Shown piece after piece: positions 52,701-61,830 of a stretch of DNA of 64,000 nucleotides (position 1 is its first letter; each line of letters begins with the position of its first letter). Location: the NCBI GenBank assembly GCA_017562135.1, contig QEYB01000150.1, positions 62,001-126,000 of the forward strand. The letters run 5' to 3'. This DNA comes from Dipylidium caninum. Taxonomy: Eukaryota; Platyhelminthes; Cestoda; Cyclophyllidea; Dipylidiidae. The notes below the pieces were generated by a model. The model saw only the letters and a program-made list of their open reading frames with translations. It had not been told where the DNA came from and searched no databases. The position numbers and the translations under genes were made by a program.

Positions 52701-55700
52701 GTAGTGGGAGGACTGGAGTGCCGTGAATCTGAACGTGGTAAGAGCCACAAAGGCAGGGATTTGCTTCACCGCACATTAACACTCACCCAGTAATGACAAC
52801 AGTGAAGTCGAGGATGTTCCACACGTTGCGCAGATAGGCCTCCGGGTGAAAAACGAACCCCAGAGCTATTATCTTCAGAATGGCCTCACAGGTAAAGATG
52901 CCAAGGAAATAATTTTCCAGGAATTCCTAAAGTGATATTTTTCAAAAACGCATGTTGGATAATTTGTTCTGGTGTGTTTTTCAGAGTTCTCTAACAATAT
53001 TTGCTCCCTACTTCCATTTTCCTTCCTATTCTTCTGATCATCGTTTTTATTGCCCCCCTCCACACAGCAGACTGTACCCTCTTCTGCGTTTCAAGGCCCT
53101 ACAGACGGCTACTTTAACCTCTCGGGCTACAAATCTGCTGGGACAAAATCATTCTGATTTCTCCAGTCCGGATATCGAGCTCTAATAGTGTCGAGATATT
53201 GTTTGACAATGTTAAAACCCAAAAGGGAAATTTTTAAATGTGCTTATCCATTATCTTACGCATATTTTTTGACTAAACGCCAACCTCTCCAGCGAAAGGC
53301 ACAAATTGCACCTTCAGGCGCATCACTTTACGGTATGGTCGGAAAATTTGACTTGCTGGAAGTTCAGAGGAGGTTCGCTGTGTTACACGAAGGTCCTTGC
53401 AAATTGTGACTAATGTGTAGAATATCGCCGTACCATAAACTCTTCAAGCAATAGCTTTTTATTCACGAATAACGGTGGGAATTAAACAATTTTCAGTTTG
53501 AACAGCTAGGAAGATTTCGCGCAAACAAGATTTATAAGAGCCTTTATAAAGAGGCATTTCGTGTGTTTAAATCCTCGGCGTTACGCTCATCCTCTACAAC
53601 TACGACAGTAAGAAAATACTGACAGGTAAGCACAGGTGTACGAGTTTTTACAGTCGAGAGGATAAATGAAAACCGTCTCTCCTTTGTTTTGTCAGATTAG
53701 CTAAAGCGATCTTTTGTGGCAAAATTCTTACTTGTCCTCCTGACAAAAGGACATTTCTGTAGTAAAGCGCATACATAAATATGCGTTATGAGGAGATGGA
53801 TAAATTTCTCTCGAGTTTCCTATCATTTGTCTTCGGGCTAGTTTGAGAGCTTCATTTACTTCCGCGCTCCTAACCGAATGCGTGTATTCGCACAAGAACC
53901 ACATTTTTTAAATCTTCTCCCCTCAAGACCATTTCATCTGTCAGCTCTAACCAATACTGACAGAAAATTAAGCTGTCACAAGCAATAATTGTGGTTAATT
54001 AAGGAAAAGGACGACTTGCCCAACAGATATAATGCGAATAAAGAGATCATTTGTCGCTGAGTCTCAAAAATTTCCTAAAACCGTTATTATATCACAGTGG
54101 ACGTTGGAGTATAAGTGTAAACATCCCTATTTTGACTCGACTCTCACAGTCGTAAATGAATCACGCTTCCACCACTTATCAGCACGCCAAACTCCCATGG
54201 ACCGCATGATTTATTACCGGGGGTGTAAGGGATGTTTCCATTGATTTCACTGTTTATTTAATAATTTTTAGTTTGAAGTGAAATCTCAAAGATAACCAAA
54301 CCTTTTATGAGACAACTGCTGTTTTACTCGTCTTCTGCAACTTATGAGCAAATTGAAAGCCTTTTAAAGTTGTCCACTCTGTGGAGTGAGACAAAGTTTT
54401 AAACGGGGGACATACTCAGCATTACTTCCCATAGTGGAAGTGGAAAAAGGTGTTAGGTAGTTAGGTTGTCGCCAACCAGTAAAATATTCGGGATTTAATG
54501 GCTTATTACAAAGAAAAGATAAGGCTACAAGAACAGAGGTTTCCCTAATGCAATTTCTCCTCCACACGTAACATGGTGACAATTTTCCAACCCAATTTAT
54601 AAAATTTTTCGAATAATGGAACCATCGTCTTACCATTCTTGTAAACAGAGGTCGACGGTCATTGTTGGGCAGGTGGACTTCCATGGCAAGAAACACACAG
54701 TTCGCCGTAATTGTGCATAAAACCAGATATTCGAATGGTGTACAAGCATTAAGGGAAACAAAGTCAGGAGAAATGCAATATATAATATGGTTCCTTAAAC
54801 TACTTATATTCTGCAAGTAGCATTCCGCCGCTTTAACAACAATGAAATGGCATGTTGATGTATCTTACATAAGAAGGATCTGCGTATACAGGTCGTAAAT
54901 CCTCTGGGTTCTTGCATAATTTATATTTTATATGTCATTACATTAAGACTAAGAACTATTATTATGTCTCATTAATTTCCACATATATCCAGAAGTGTTA
55001 AGCCCTGTAATTATCTATCGTATCTCAAATTCATCACAACCCTTCTGTGTTATTTATTCAAAGCCAAAATTTTAATTACGTAGGCAGTGTACATTGAAAG
55101 TAAAGAGAATAATACGTATGACGCCTGCCATATGAGAGAATTTGCATAAGACATCGACAGCCCGAAGCGTATCTTTCATCTGACCTTGTACTTTGAGCAC
55201 ATCTTATAAATTGACTTAATAGGTTAATATTTGCCAAGTTTGCTATTTACCTCCTCAGATCACCGTAGATCAAAGGAACCCGATTGGAGTGATCATTGTG
55301 ATGGAGAAAACCCAATCATCACTGATCGGACATTACAAACAGCTATAAAAGTAAGTCGCATTGCTAATTGTGAGTTTAGAACTATTGGGCGTTTTCAAAG
55401 CATTTTCGAGGAAACAAAACAAACAAAAATTGCAGAAATTTGGTGGAAGTAAACATCCCTCGTGCACCGAACTCTTTAGGTCAGGTAGAGGAGGAACATG
55501 AGCGAATGTTGCTTTCGGAAGTGAAGTGATAGAGGCGAAAGGGCAATTTATGGAGGCTGGTCCAAGACTAAAGAAGCGGAAATGGAGCCGTCTCTGCCCG
55601 CATTATTTTCGTCACGGGTATGGGGATTTGTGAGGAACGAGATTCCGCTCCCGATATTAAGGAACCAATGGATGCCCAATGGTAATTATTGAAGCTGGCA

Positions 55701-58084
55701 GTTTTTCAATGTTTTGTTGGACACAATAGGTGAAACATGAATAAGAATACATTCTGAATGAATGATGTTCAAACATTATTTTTAATGCAGCCAAACAAGC
55801 GAGCTGATAAGGTCATAAATACAGCAAATTGCCGTAAGTTTATCAAATTTCGGTTCTTTTAAAATAATTACGGCTTTTAACCATAGGACCTAAATAATTG
55901 GCAGAGAGCAATTTCCTTACTGCCTCATATTTTATTCACACATTCCCTCAGACTAAACTTCTACAGAAATAAAGTGCTTTCGGCAATGATTGCTTTTAGC
56001 TAGATTCCCGTGGATGATAAATTGACATTCACAGTTATTAGGATGCGCTAGCCGGTTAGAGCACCTGATAGGTGATAATTTGTATATCCACTGATTCACT
56101 ACCAAGCTTTCATTTGTTTATTCCGACAGTGCGCAATTGGCGGTATTCAAAGTGAAACCTAAACAAAAGAAGGCAATTATTAGCCTTCTACATTGGCAGT
56201 CTTAATTGACGAGTTCTTAAAAGCACTAAACTCATCGTTTATCAACTCCTCAAAAGAGCAAATCCTCGAGTCTACAAGTATAAAAGGTTTGGGTAGGCCA
56301 AATTTAATTCTACTTGATTCTTTAATCAGCGAACAACCTTAATAGCGCAATTCTTCGTAAAGACAACATTAAGTATTGGACAATTTCGGCGGAGGAAGTG
56401 AAATTCGGCTACTCTCATGGTGGCTTCCCGTATATTCTCTAACCGTGCAAATGAGCAACGTTTAGGCTTTCTTTTTGGCCATCCATGACTAAATAATTAA
56501 TCAATGCTCCGTTGGAGGCACACTCACTCGCCATTTACATCGTTCTCTCGATAAAAAAGGACCAGAAGCCGAAATTTCGCATTCACAAATAGATTACACA
56601 GCGCCTTTCCCTTGTGGTTAGGAAAATGAAGCACTTAATGCCTTTATTCTCCGCCTGCTCCACACCTGCAGGAGATCTGGTAGAGGATATGGGCTTTGGA
56701 GTTGTGGTTCTTGGTCCTCCCGACCACGTTTCTGTGCGCCGTCCGGAGCCTTAGATTGCCAAAGGCGGACTAGCTGACTCTCAGAAATTCGCTTTAGATT
56801 GTTTAAGTGAGGTCAAATGACCTGTTTTCTCTGAATTAACAATTTAAGCTGGCCGTATGTATTACAGGCAGATCCAAAAGAGGCGAGACTCGCTTCCATC
56901 TGGTGTGCCTTAACTAGGAGCCAAAAGCACTTCTAATATACTACTTATGTGGACGTGGCATACACTAGCTGTCAGTTGGTGTTCGGACATTCACTTACTG
57001 GGGATGAAACTGAGCAAAAGAAAGTGCAGCACTTTCCCCTACCTTACCGTATACACAGTGGAATTTCATTGTATCTTCTTACAAAGTTGAATGACGCAAA
57101 AGGTGAGAAGAAGACACTCAAACTAGCCATTAGAAGATTTTTGACTGATCCACCAACGGGCAAGGAACATACCTAGAATTCTCGACCAAGTTCACTGGTA
57201 TTAATAAGACGTCGTGGAGGGATTAGGGTGGCGAGATAACCCAAGTAATTATAACATCTCAAAACAACTGTCGAAGGGATGAAAATGGAGACATACAAAA
57301 AAGGTTTTGGTTAGCTTGACGATGGAAAGATGAAAGATAAAGAGGGGCAGCTGAACGTGGGAAAGTGATACCTTACACATTTTGTATTCTTCACCTTGTA
57401 ACAATCGCTGAGAATTTCTTAAGTCTCTATACAAAAGCAAGGAGGAGAAAAACTACTGTTTCTTTTCTTTTTTTCCGTAAATTGATCTCTGTTAAAATAT
57501 GTGGTAGCAAGGGCTCTTAAGACACCGTCTCTTCTGATTGATAGGAGGCACATTTCATAAAGTAATGTTACAGAAGTCCCTACTTTTTGACTAAGTGACG
57601 CAGTATTTTTTAACTAGAGGACACCGAAAACTGCCTTGCAACCGAAAGAGTTACATTGTCTGCTTGAAGTTTAAATATGCAGTATAAACGCGATAACTTA
57701 AGAGTTATAAGGTGAAACTTTGACGGAATTTTCAACTTGCAGCCAACGAAAAGGATATCCCCAGTCGATGATCGTTCTAGCCGCCTTTCTTAGGAGATTT
57801 GTCTCCGAGAAGATGAATAAGGATCGTCCACCGGTGACACCATCACCAGTACAACTTCCACTCCCACTGCCCGCACCACCGAGGACGCCATTGGTACCCG
57901 AGTTCAAATTGCTTCGTGCTCCCGTCTCCGCCATAGTTGTTGGAAAGAGAGTAAACTTTTGTTTCTTAGTATTTGAAGGCGATTCATTGGACACTTCATG
58001 ATGACCTATTTGATGAAAGCGTTCAATCGTCTTGAGAGCCACTTCAGTGGCCCTCTCGGGGTCGCTCGAATGTGTCTTGGCCAT
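27120..58084 (-). CDS. Voltage-gated calcium channel alpha1 subunit, Cav2-type (whole gene)
   Basis: About 38 minus-strand exons over 31 kb encode a pore-forming alpha1 subunit of roughly 1,970 residues. It has four homologous domains of six membrane segments, an intracellular EF-hand/IQ region and a long tail. It opens on depolarisation to admit calcium into excitable cells. The four pore loops read TMEGW, TGEDW, TGEGW and TGESW, giving the EEEE ring of high-voltage-activated channels. TGEGWP in domain [23 protein letters not shown] after IVS6 and KKCPYRLAY in the C-terminus are Cav2-like (N/P/Q/R); Cav1 has FEGW in domain III. The alpha interaction domain (AID) for the beta subunit is present. 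The ATG is at 58084; the upstream TTG is not a likely start. Exons are given in the segment entries. Unresolved junctions lie in the I-II linker, the II-III linker and the pre-IQ/IQ region. Confidence 0.93.
29011..29679 (-). CDS. Cav2 EF-hand, pre-IQ and IQ region exons
   Basis: Exon 29679-29583 ([18 protein letters not shown], then [10 protein letters not shown]) and exon 29496 to about 29287 ([18 protein letters not shown] ... [17 protein letters not shown]) match Cav2 C-termini. A small exon 29226-29185 ([14 protein letters not shown]) is likely. Exon 29111-29011 holds [18 protein letters not shown], the IQ-region equivalent that binds calmodulin in other Cav channels; the Ile-Gln core itself is not conserved. 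Phases around 29185, 29111 and 29011 do not all agree, so exact ends are uncertain. Confidence 0.7.
29751..31856 (-). CDS. Cav2 domain IV exons (IVS1-IVS6) and EF-hand start
   Basis: Exons 31856-31692, 31584-31426, 31378-31295, 31201-31016, 30802-30708 and 30020-29751, all in phase. IVS1 region: [23 protein letters not shown]4: [22 protein letters not shown]5 ends [14 protein letters not shown]. The pore is [16 protein letters not shown] with the domain IV Glu. IVS6 is [25 protein letters not shown], and [17 protein letters not shown] starts the EF-hand. Two introns here are short: 31379-31425 (47 nt) and 31202-31294 (93 nt). Confidence 0.94.
30803..31015 (-). other. GC-AG intron in Cav2 (after IVS5)
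   Basis: The exon ends GGCATGCAG and the intron starts GCACGT; the acceptor is TTTGCAG. Only the GC donor keeps phase 0 and gives [11 protein letters not shown]. The intron is 213 nt. Confidence 0.8.
31936..34406 (-). CDS. Cav2 domain III exons (IIIS1-IIIS6)
   Basis: Exons 34406-34217, 33989-33886, 33803-33762 (42 nt), 33692-33608, 33525-33365, 32833-32693 and 32137-31936, all in phase. IIIS1-S2 contains [13 protein letters not shown] and LAAEDPV. The 42-nt exon carries the S3-S4 linker ([13 protein letters not shown]). IIIS4 is [21 protein letters not shown]. The pore is [13 protein letters not shown] with the domain III Glu; the Gly before it is Cav2-like. IIIS6 is [20 protein letters not shown]. 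The exon before the pore has Cys residues typical of the S5-P loop. Confidence 0.93.
34837..36333 (-). CDS. Cav2 II-III linker exons
   Basis: Exon 36333-36251 ([16 protein letters not shown] onward) follows IIS6 in phase 0 and ends with two spare bases. Exon 34951-34837 encodes an acidic/Gly-Ser stretch and then [11 protein letters not shown], the conserved lead-in to IIIS1, but begins needing one spare base. The phases do not match, so at least one exon between 34952 and 36250 is unseen or a boundary is wrong. As read, the linker is some 60 residues, far shorter than the vertebrate Cav2 loop that binds synaptic proteins. Confidence 0.72.
37348..44631 (-). CDS. Cav2 domain II exons (IIS1-IIS6)
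   Basis: Exons 44631-44478 (IIS1), 43846-43734 (IIS2), 41774-41662 (IIS3-S4), 41221-41066 (IIS5), 39960-39888 and 39591-39471 (pore), 37448-37348 (IIS6). Phases agree throughout. IIS1 holds [19 protein letters not shown]4 holds [13 protein letters not shown]; the pore is [17 protein letters not shown]6 ends [21 protein letters not shown], a Cav hallmark. The IIS5 exon as predicted from its AG acceptor starts with about eight residues not expected before YWASLRN. The intron inside IIS6 has U12-type signals. Confidence 0.92.
37449..39470 (-). other. U12-type GT-AG intron in Cav2 (IIS6)
   Basis: 2,022 nt. The 5' end is GTATCCTTC, one change from GTATCCTTT. The 3' end contains TTCCTTAAT, a full match to the U12 branch consensus, 16 nt before AACAG|AC. 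Splicing gives [16 protein letters not shown] as in other Cav channels. Confidence 0.82.
42176..42372 (+). repeat. Dispersed repeat, copy 1
   Basis: Shares ordered blocks with 47863-48076 in the same orientation: AAATGTACCAC, GGAGAATCAGCACTC, a CT-rich stretch, GAGGGTTC and AAACCTA, then a common AT-rich end. Lies in the channel intron between IIS2 and IIS3. No open frame or terminal inverted repeat seen. Confidence 0.65.
44449..44471 (+). repeat. (TTGGGG)n tract beside the IIS1 splice donor
   Basis: Nearly four tandem TTGGGG units on the plus strand (CCCCAA in the transcript), starting six bases inside the intron after the donor at 44477. Four G-runs could form a G-quadruplex in the template strand. 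Too short to be a telomere. Confidence 0.9.
45395..46290 (-). CDS. Cav2 I-II linker with alpha interaction domain
   Basis: Exon 46290-46175 encodes [16 protein letters not shown] and then the beta-subunit binding motif [18 protein letters not shown]. The next exon starts at 45463 and encodes [13 protein letters not shown]. It ends either at 45426 (CGA|GTATAT, phase 0, which fits the next exon) or at 45395 (CGG|GTAGGG, phase 1, which does not). With this join the Glu that usually closes the AID (QQ-E--L-GY--WI---E) is replaced by Ala. The linker is then only about a dozen residues beyond the AID, much shorter than usual, so exons may be missing between 44632 and 45394. Confidence 0.8.
47863..48076 (+). 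repeat. Dispersed repeat, copy 2
   Basis: Second copy of the element at 42176-42372, in the intron between IS6 and the AID exon. The blocks are in the same order, but the CT-rich middle is longer. Confidence 0.65.
48142..54739 (-). CDS. Cav2 domain I exons (IS1-IS6)
   Basis: Exons 54739-54634 (IS1), 52926-52787 (IS2-S3), 52562-52462 (IS4), 50784-50638 (IS5), 49948-49698 (extracellular loop and pore) and 48245-48142 (IS6). All junctions are in phase. IS4 has regularly spaced Arg/Lys ([16 protein letters not shown]). The pore is [17 protein letters not shown] with the domain I selectivity Glu; the loop before it carries several Cys. IS6 is [14 protein letters not shown], a signature of Cav channels. 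The intron between the pore and IS6 (48246-49697) holds open frames on both strands near 48655-48965 that I do not recognise. Confidence 0.92.
54740..57758 (-). other. U12-type AT-AC intron in Cav2 (IS1)
   Basis: 3,019 nt. The 5' end is ATATCCTTT, a full match to the U12 consensus RTATCCTTT. The 3' end is TCCCTTAAT (8 of 9 to branch consensus TTCCTTRAY) then GCTTGTAC|ACC. With AC as the acceptor the phase works and the protein reads IDWG-PFEYLVL, as in other Cav channels (W-P-P-F-E-Y type). No AG acceptor near the junction gives this. Confidence 0.85.
57759..58084 (-). CDS. Cav2 exon 1: cytoplasmic N-terminus and start of IS1
   Basis: 326 nt from ATG 58084, 108 codons plus GG. The start is hydrophilic, followed by a Gly/Ser-rich stretch ([13 protein letters not shown]). 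It ends with [18 protein letters not shown] and IDWG, the conserved entry to IS1 in Cav proteins. The exon ends where the intron begins ATATCCTTTT, a U12-type 5' splice site. Confidence 0.88.
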
Positions 58085-58233
58085 CAAGAGCCCGTCTGGA
58101 TGCTTTGTCTGACTGATCGTCGCATCCCGATGAGACGCTGAGGGGGATGTGACTGCCTCTGTTGGGAGGCGGAAATTACAAAGTCGCCACGAGTAAGAGT
58201 CAATCAGCTGTTCTTCAACACAGCGCCCCCCTG

Positions 58234-58260
58234 ATTGGTCGAGTGACGACAGTATATAAG
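58234..58260 (+). promoter_or_regulatory. CCAAT/TATA-type core promoter, orientation uncertain
   Basis: ATTGG (58234-58238) followed by TATATAAG (58253-58260) within a GC-rich, CpG-rich stretch about 170 nt before the channel ATG. The order ATTGG then TATA fits plus-strand transcription, as in LIM-C, yet the nearest gene start is the minus-strand channel. TATATA also reads on the minus strand, so it may serve the channel gene. Confidence 0.4.
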
Positions 58261-58439
58261 GCGGTCAAGCGCGCGTAGTCGTGGCTCCTCCCCCGCGCTG
58301 CTGCCCGATTAGCCGTCCGCCTGTTCCATGGAATCGGGTAGAAAAAAACTCGATTATTTATTTATTAGTGGTTCCAAAGCGGATGTGGTGACATGCTAAT
58401 TAGTCCCAATCGGGCAAGCGAATAGCTCTTTAATATGGG

Positions 58440-58459
58440 TTACCATTAATTAATGGTAA
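58440..58459. repeat. 20-bp perfect palindrome
   Basis: TTACCATTAATTAATGGTAA is its own reverse complement. It contains two overlapping TAAT homeodomain-type cores and lies about 360 bp upstream of the channel start codon. Confidence 0.85.
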
Positions 58460-58460
58460 T

Positions 58461-61358
58461 ATAGTGGAACGTTAATCAACCTTTACACTCTCCCAATATG
58501 GGAAAAAATTTTTCATTTCGATATTTACACTGATAGTGTGTTTTATTAGTCTTACATTATCTCAGCTTTAATACCATTCCACTTTAGTTTGTACACTTTA
58601 TTGTGCACTCAAAGACTAAGTGAAATGTTAGTGTTGTGGAGACGAAGTAAAATTCACACTTATGCCACTTTTTATCATTTGAGGGGAATAAGTTCGCGCC
58701 TGTTTAAATTTATGCCTTAAATCAGCACTTACTTGAAATGATTTAAAAGGTGCGTCGTTCTGCTGTTCTGGTCTCCTTTACAAGCCCCTTTTTCATGATT
58801 TAGGCCTTCTCTTTCCCGATAATCCTGCGAATTCTATTCAACATTTTTTCACAGCATACTTTAAGGACTTTTTTCCACCTCAAACAAGGAGAGGCGCGAG
58901 TTGTAAGCGGAAATTGCTGGTAAAGCTTGCTTAGAGTGGAAGACTGAACCTCAAAAGATTTCTTCGTCCGTGGTGGTTGTCTAATATACTTTGAAATATT
59001 CATGCCTCCCCAGAGTGCTCGCGGGCAAGTGGTCGCCAGGAGTGTGCCGTATTAGAGACCAGAAATAAAGCTACTCTAAAGGGAAGGCATCATTACCTCT
59101 TTTCTAATCCGACATAACTTTTCAAGATTTGTTTAAGTGCACTTACGGCCAAGATTAGGATAAGCATGCCGCATACAACGTTTGATTTTACCCAGGTCTG
59201 AATTGCTTTTCCTTCGTTAGGAGTTTTAACCCGTCAAACTCTGTGTCTTTGAATCATACCCTCCTCGACTTAGCCGAGCCGCGACCCGTCGTCACGGTTG
59301 ACTGTCGAAGCCACCGCATCTCATTTATTATTTTTCATTCACGTCTAATTCTCAGGACGACTTTCAACAAAATCCCTGTTTTTGGATTTATCTAGACTAT
59401 TATTAATTTAGTAAATTAAAAGAAATTCAGCACCCTCCGACGTGAAGTCTGTAGAATCGCGATTATCTCATCCGGCCAAATTTAAGCTGCTTCAACAAGC
59501 TTTCGACTGACACTGCTGATGCTACCATGAAAGTTAGCATAAATCTCAACACCTTAAATTTAATTTTGCATCTGTTGATTGTATTGTTGGGAAAATACCG
59601 GAAATGTGAACATATTCGTGGGAAGCGGGGGCGCATTTTGGTGTGTGAGTGTGCGTATACGTGCTGTATGTAGCAAATGCAATATTTATGAAGGGCAATT
59701 AATTTAAGTCACCATATCTCCAACATTCCACTCGGAGTGGTAACATTGTCTGATTTCTAAAGGAAATGCATTCCATTTCAACTAGGGTAATTGAACTTTT
59801 ACTTACGTTAATGGAATCTTATGTGATTTAATTTAACTTAACCCGTAAATAATTGTTGAGGTATCACTTGTAAAGCGAGATAGTAGAAAAGGAAGTCTTC
59901 CCATCATCAAGAGTACTTTAACTACCTATTTCTTCATTTCATTCTTTCTGAACTACTTACCCATACTACGAAGGCACGTTTGTCAACGTAAGATATGAAA
60001 AATAATTATTTAAAATTAGTAGTTGAATCAGTGTTTCATTGATTCCTTCATGTTGCAGACACTTCAGTATTCCATGACTGTAAAAAGTTTATGGAAAAAG
60101 GGTTTCCAACCACTAAGGTACGTAGCCACCTCTACGGGACATTAGTTGAAGCATCAATTTAATACGGACTTTGGTTTTTACAAATCTAAAATAGACGCTA
60201 AGTGCGACTTAGGGGAAACGGTGAGCAACTCTTGATTCCCCCAGTTAGGCATCGAGTACTCGTTTCATTATGATCAACTTATTTAGAAGAATATCCATCG
60301 AATGAGCCTCCTTCTATCTTGACCGTCAGAGTTCAAAATCGCCAAAATTTCGTCACGAAGGTGCGAGGTAGGGAATTCCGTAACCTGTGGCCATTCCCTA
60401 AGACGAATTTCATTTCAGTGACAAAATCCGAAGAGTCACCACAGATGCGACTCAATCGATAGGGAGGTGGGAATTAAAATTTCTTTTATTAAATTAGCCA
60501 TTGACAAACGGCATCTTCACCTCGAAAGACAAAATAAAATCACAGGTCTATTCTATGTGTGTCCTAAATAACATTCGTTAGCAATGTCGAATGTTTTAAT
60601 TCCAGGTCTACTTCATACAGAATTGTTAGAAGAGTAGGGATAAAATAACTTATTATAAGTTGAGGTTTAATTTGGATTCTTATCCAATTGTGCCAAGGTG
60701 GCTATGTGGAGTTGGATCATAACAAATTCCTTCAGTTCTTGATTCGCGAACAGGGATTATCCTTTTTATTAAGTCGATATGCTGTCAATCAGTAAATAGT
60801 TCGAGAAATTTGAGCTGAGATCCTAACAAGGAAGGGCATATATTTTGAGCTCATTTCAGGTAGCGTTATACAAAACATGAAGTTGTTGACATTTAAATAG
60901 AATAAGGTTTTTCACGGTTTAGTTGTAATGCAAAGTTATAAGCCTTTTAAAGGAGTTAATAAAGTCAGGAAAATGATCATCAAAACACCCACTAAGAGGT
61001 CTCGGTGCACTTTTTCGGGTCGAACACTACGGGCTAAATAGACTCACGCAGATATCGTTTTGGAATTTCTATCGATTATACATGGATATCAAATGTGTGC
61101 CCAAAGAGATAACATAATTTAAGAAAGCAAAGCAAGCAATGGCATTACTTTCACCCAAACCCATACATCATTGGATCTTTACAGGAAATAAAAATACAGC
61201 GCCACAAAGGTCATTTGTACTAAAAGGATTCTTCTTGTAAGATTTTGTTTAACTACATCAAAGCAGCTAGAGGGCATTTACAGAAAGCAATGCACAAAAG
61301 TGACCTTGCGCATAATTAAATATGCTTCCCAGTTGCCTTTCTATTTCTTCTCTAAAAG
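58461..61358. other. Divergent intergenic region between channel and glutaredoxin
   Basis: About 2.9 kb, AT-rich. A 67-residue minus-strand frame at 58800-59003 shows no domain. No repeats or RNA genes recognised. Confidence 0.4.
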
Positions 61359-61771
61359 ATGCCTAGACATGAGAGGTGGGGTCATATTACCTTATTTTTA
61401 CTACTTTAGGAAACGGCTGGCTATTCGAAACTACATCGTTGATAAAGTCAGGTCCAAAAAATGCATTATATTTGCCAAACACAACTGTCCATACTGCGAA
61501 AAAGTTGAAGCACTATGTCGGAAGATATTTACTCGTGACTTTTTAAAGTATCACCTTGAGGTCATTGATATTTCTGCCAGCAAAAAAGAGGGAGAAATTT
61601 TCGATGAACTTAAAGCAATTACTGGGGTCCGGTCGGTGCGTAAAATTATTCCATTTTATATTTTATACTTAGGTGCCACGAGTCTTTATTAATGGGAAAT
61701 GTATTGGCGGCTATGTTGACACCGTAAAGGCCTATGAAAATGGATATCTCGAAAGATTGCTCTCTCGTTGA
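61359..61771 (+). CDS. Glutaredoxin, dithiol CPYC type
   Basis: Three exons, 61359-61375 (17 nt), 61410-61635 and 61673-61771, with introns of 34 and 37 nt; 113 residues. It uses glutathione to reduce protein disulfides and mixed disulfides. The active site is KHNCPYCEKVE (near residue 30). The cis-proline motif is SVPRVFINGK, split by the second intron, and GGYVDT is the glutathione-binding turn. Length is typical of a single-domain cytosolic glutaredoxin, with no transit peptide. The start was chosen because ATG-CCT-AGA-CAT-GAG-AG joins in phase to AAACGGCTG across a clean GT-AG intron, and a strong pyrimidine-rich acceptor (CTTCTCTAAAAG) ends exactly before this ATG. Confidence 0.93.
61376..61409 (+). 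other. 34-nt intron of glutaredoxin gene
   Basis: GTGGGG...ACTACTTTAG, 34 nt, after a coding exon of only 17 nt. Confidence 0.8.
61636..61672 (+). other. 37-nt intron of glutaredoxin gene
   Basis: GTGCGT...TATACTTAG, 37 nt; removal restores the family motif S-VPRVFING. Confidence 0.92.
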
Positions 61772-61824
61772 ATTCGTTCTCCATTTCGATACTAATTAAA
61801 ACACATGATAACTTTCCAACTAGT

Positions 61825-61830
61825 AATAAA
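61825..61830 (+). promoter_or_regulatory. Poly(A) signal of glutaredoxin
   Basis: AATAAA 53 nt after the stop codon. Confidence 0.6.

Noticed and set aside
56040..56100. A tRNA-like stretch (GGTTAGAGCACC, A-box-like)
   Set aside because: No B box, no acceptor stem and no anticodon arm could be paired, so it is at most a decayed fragment.
58800..59003. 67-codon basic minus-strand frame upstream of the channel
   Set aside because: No signature and no splice site linking it to the channel exon 1.
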